Source: Clavelina lepadiformis (Eukaryota > Chordata > Ascidiacea > Aplousobranchia > Clavelinidae). Taken from it: DNA of 64,000 bases. How positions within the stretch are numbered: the first letter of the stretch is position 1; each line of letters begins with the position of its first letter. The stretch is from positions 26,164,001 through 26,228,000 of the forward strand of contig NC_135240.1 in the NCBI RefSeq assembly GCF_947623445.1. Direction: 5' to 3'. The notes below the pieces were generated by a model that did no database searches, had not been told where the DNA came from, and was given only the letters and a program-made list of their open reading frames with translations. Position numbers and translations under genes: made by a program. Below are positions 61,434-64,000 of this stretch, piece after piece.

Positions 61434-63948
61434 TGTTGTAGGAAACTTGTTTAACTCTTCAGTAGGTTCTTTGACTTGGTTGTGGTTGTTTCTTGGCTGT
61501 TCGCTTTCGAAACTGATGCAGACCGAACGATATGCTGTGCTTATATACAGCGGCCAAACAACCGGTACCAAGCGCAGTGATAACGTGGTACTTTCCTTGC
61601 TTTCGAGTGATGACGTTTCAAAATATACCAAGCTTGTGGAGGATTGTCTTGATTGAAGAATTAAAGGCTTGATTGATTTTTTCTGAGCACAGATGCCAAG
61701 CACTGACTTACTTGTGCCCTGAGAAAAAACTGTCCGGATAACTTTTGATGACGCAACTTACAGTACCATAAAAAATTCCCGAGTATCGTTGGCTTAGTCG
61801 TTCTTGCTTTGCCTGGTAGATTTTTTTACACACGTATATGTCTTAATAACTTGTTTTATAAAGAAAATTATGAGTCATTTGAAATGTTGTATTCAATTTT
61901 ACCAACATCAAAACTTATATTGATTTTTTTTAAAACTATATATAAGTAGCTTTTGGTATTATGCTTGTAGTTTTGTGTTACTTTTTTGGTTGCTGTGTAA
62001 ATTGAGATTAAAAATCAAATACTGTTGTAATAGGTTTATATTTCTAATTAGTTTATTAAGGTATTGCGATGTTACGTAAAAACAAAAAACGAATCTAGGT
62101 ACATTGTATTTTGATCTTAGTTAGTGTATTGGTATATGTATAAGCAATATTTTTCAACGTTTGAAGAAATGCCTTTCTTACGAATAGCCACTTTTCAGTT
62201 TTTTGGTCGTTGAACTCCATTTTGCAGAAAATTCCCATCATCGTATTTCGATATGTTACTGCTTCGGGGCAAATGCGCGCCGCTTAATCATGTCAGGTAC
62301 CGGCCGCGGCTTCACATAAACTCTTTTAAATTTGATAGCATCGAGTTGTAGTGTCTGGTTCGAATGGAATATTTAAAGGTGTTTTTGACGCAGTTTTAAA
62401 CAGTTCCACTTGGATCGCTGGTATCGGAATTTCCCCAAATACCGACGCTTTGTCTCAAGCACTTCGTCTTAAGCATTTCGTTTTCATACGTCATGTTTTA
62501 CGTAGAAGCACACGTCGTTACCGTTACGTTTTAAAACATTCTATTTTTATTCCTATAGGTTGGTCGCTAAAGCACATGTTGTAAGACACTACTCTGTATA
62601 ATTCACGGCGGTACCAGTTTAGAGTTGATTGGACAAATTAAAAACGTTGACCTGAAGACGTTTTATTTCCAATCTATTCTAGAAAAACAACATAAAATTA
62701 TAACTTCAACAACTTGATTATTAGGCAAAAACAAACAAAAAATACAACTTTTCATCTTTAACTTTAGACAAGTTTTTTTCATTATTACTTTCACAAGTTT
62801 TAACAAAAAGCTACAATTTTTACTGTCCACAACAATCAAAACAAAATAATCTTAAAAATCTTGGTGAAAACTTATCAATTGTGTAAAAGAATAAGACATT
62901 TTTAATTACATTAAAGTCAAGCAGTAGAATAGATGTTTACATTAAAGGAAAAAAGGCGTTTTGAATATGAAATTCAAAGCTAATGCGAACCGAGGTTCAC
63001 TTTATCGTATTCAAATGAGAAATTATTTAATTAAGCATCGATGGCGGATTCCCCTGGGAACGACAGTCATTCATAAAAAAAATAACACAAGCACTCTGTA
63101 ATATACGTTAATTCGTTGCCTTGTTATGCTTTAATTTTTTTCTCTAATTTCCAGAGTAAGATACAGTATATTCCAGCCAAAACCTGAGTTACAAAAAGTT
63201 AAAGATATATAATATTACCGCTTAATTTACTTCTTTAATTGTTTGCCAGCAACATCAAACAAATTTTTTATTTGCGTAAAACAAAAATTACAAGAAATTA
63301 ATTAGGAGACTTTTTTGGAAACGTCACTTTGACGTCACGAGTAGCTTGCACGGCAATGATCCACCACTTTCAAAATAACACTCCAGGGTATCTTTGATTT
63401 TCCTTTCAAATAAAAAATAGTTTTTATGAAATGTAACTGCCTTGAGTTTGGAATCACGTTTCTAATTATTAATTACTCATCTAATTAACCACCGTTAACA
63501 TTCGTATTTTTTAAAAACGTCACGTCACACTTGCCCAAGGATATCAATCGTAAACACTGCGGACGCCGGCAGATTTGTCTCCGGTTAGCTTCAAATTGCC
63601 TGTAACAAAGTTTCGATATTTTAAGCGTCTAAATTTAAACAGAGTTCATCTTGTTCAAAAGTAAACTAATATTATGGATACTTTTCAATGGAAGTTTTCA
63701 TCTGTTTGCTGTTGTAGTGACCTTAGGCAAACGTGATCCCAGTCTTGTCAAAATGACTCATGTATTAGCGGAGGATTAACTGATTTTTAGTTCGGTTTAT
63801 TTTTAAACGCACGTGTTCGGTCGGTATACCTCGGCGAATGTCAATTCTTTTTTGGCCTCGTATAATTTGAAACGTCATCACTCGAAAGCAGGGAAAGTAC
63901 CGCGTTACCTCTGCGCTTGGTACCGGTTGTCTGGCCGCTGTATATAAG
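61434..63948. promoter_or_regulatory. Divergent promoter region of copy D and missing copy E
   Basis: It repeats 36526-39041. TATA boxes lie at 61540-61547 (minus, D) and 63941-63948 (plus, E). Similarity to the other promoters stops directly after the right-hand TATA box. Confidence 0.75.
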
Positions 63949-63956
63949 CGTGACGC

Positions 63957-64000
63957 GACACCTTATCGAAAGACACTTTATCGAACGACACTTAATCGAA
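63957..64000 (+). repeat. 15-base tandem repeat at the window edge
   Basis: Three units of GACACYTTATCGAAM at 63957-63971, 63972-63986 and 63987-64000. It takes the place of the array-gene transcription start region and runs off the window. It could be the edge of a satellite, a minisatellite inside a transposon, or an assembly join. Confidence 0.7.

Overview
The window looks like nuclear DNA from a tunicate, most probably an ascidian of the Ciona type. This is inferred from AT-rich sequence, many short GT-AG introns, mosaic secreted proteins (CUB/LDLa/discoidin/trypsin and trefoil-like/TSP1), and a Ty3/Gypsy-type LTR element. No sequence in the window names the species. All genes are eukaryotic and spliced. 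Exon boundaries were placed by hand from splice sites, reading phase and comparison between paralogues. The summed exon lengths divide by three for every gene model given.

Layout. 0.1-7.8 kb (+): the 3' part of a large mosaic serine protease (five CUB, seven LDLa, one F5/8C discoidin domain, one trypsin domain). 7.9-10.9 kb (-): TSP1/trefoil gene 1, convergent with the protease. 11.0-14.8 kb: no gene seen. 14.9-18.3 kb (+): TSP1/trefoil gene 2. 19.5-23.1 kb (+): TSP1/trefoil gene 3. 26.8-61.4 kb: an array of four near-identical copies of a fourth TSP1/trefoil gene in alternating orientation: A (+) 26.8-29.7, B (-) 33.7-36.5, C (+) 39.1-44.1, D (-) 58.6-61.4. The promoter of a fifth copy, E (+), stops at the right edge of the window. 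Between the copies lie two truncated duplicates of the last exon of gene 3 (30.7-32.0 and 56.4-57.1), a decayed fragment of another paralogue (55.5-56.4, -), a seven-transmembrane receptor-like gene (45.5-48.4, +) and two LTR elements.

The TSP1/trefoil proteins share one plan. A signal peptide is followed by several short cysteine motifs resembling trefoil (P-type) domains, a conserved region I cannot assign, and three TSP1 repeats. They are probably secreted or extracellular-matrix proteins. Their exon phases match exon for exon, so they arose by local duplication. The array grew by at least two nested segmental duplications and one inversion: the 31.4-39.0 kb segment reappears at 56.4-63.9 kb. 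Copy D has a premature stop, and copy C has a young LTR element in intron 3.

The strongest leads are the alternating inverted array, the paired loss of two cysteines in the third TSP1 repeat of every array copy, the uncharacterised conserved region of these proteins, the orphan 7TM gene, and the short tandem repeat that replaces the fifth copy just past its TATA box.
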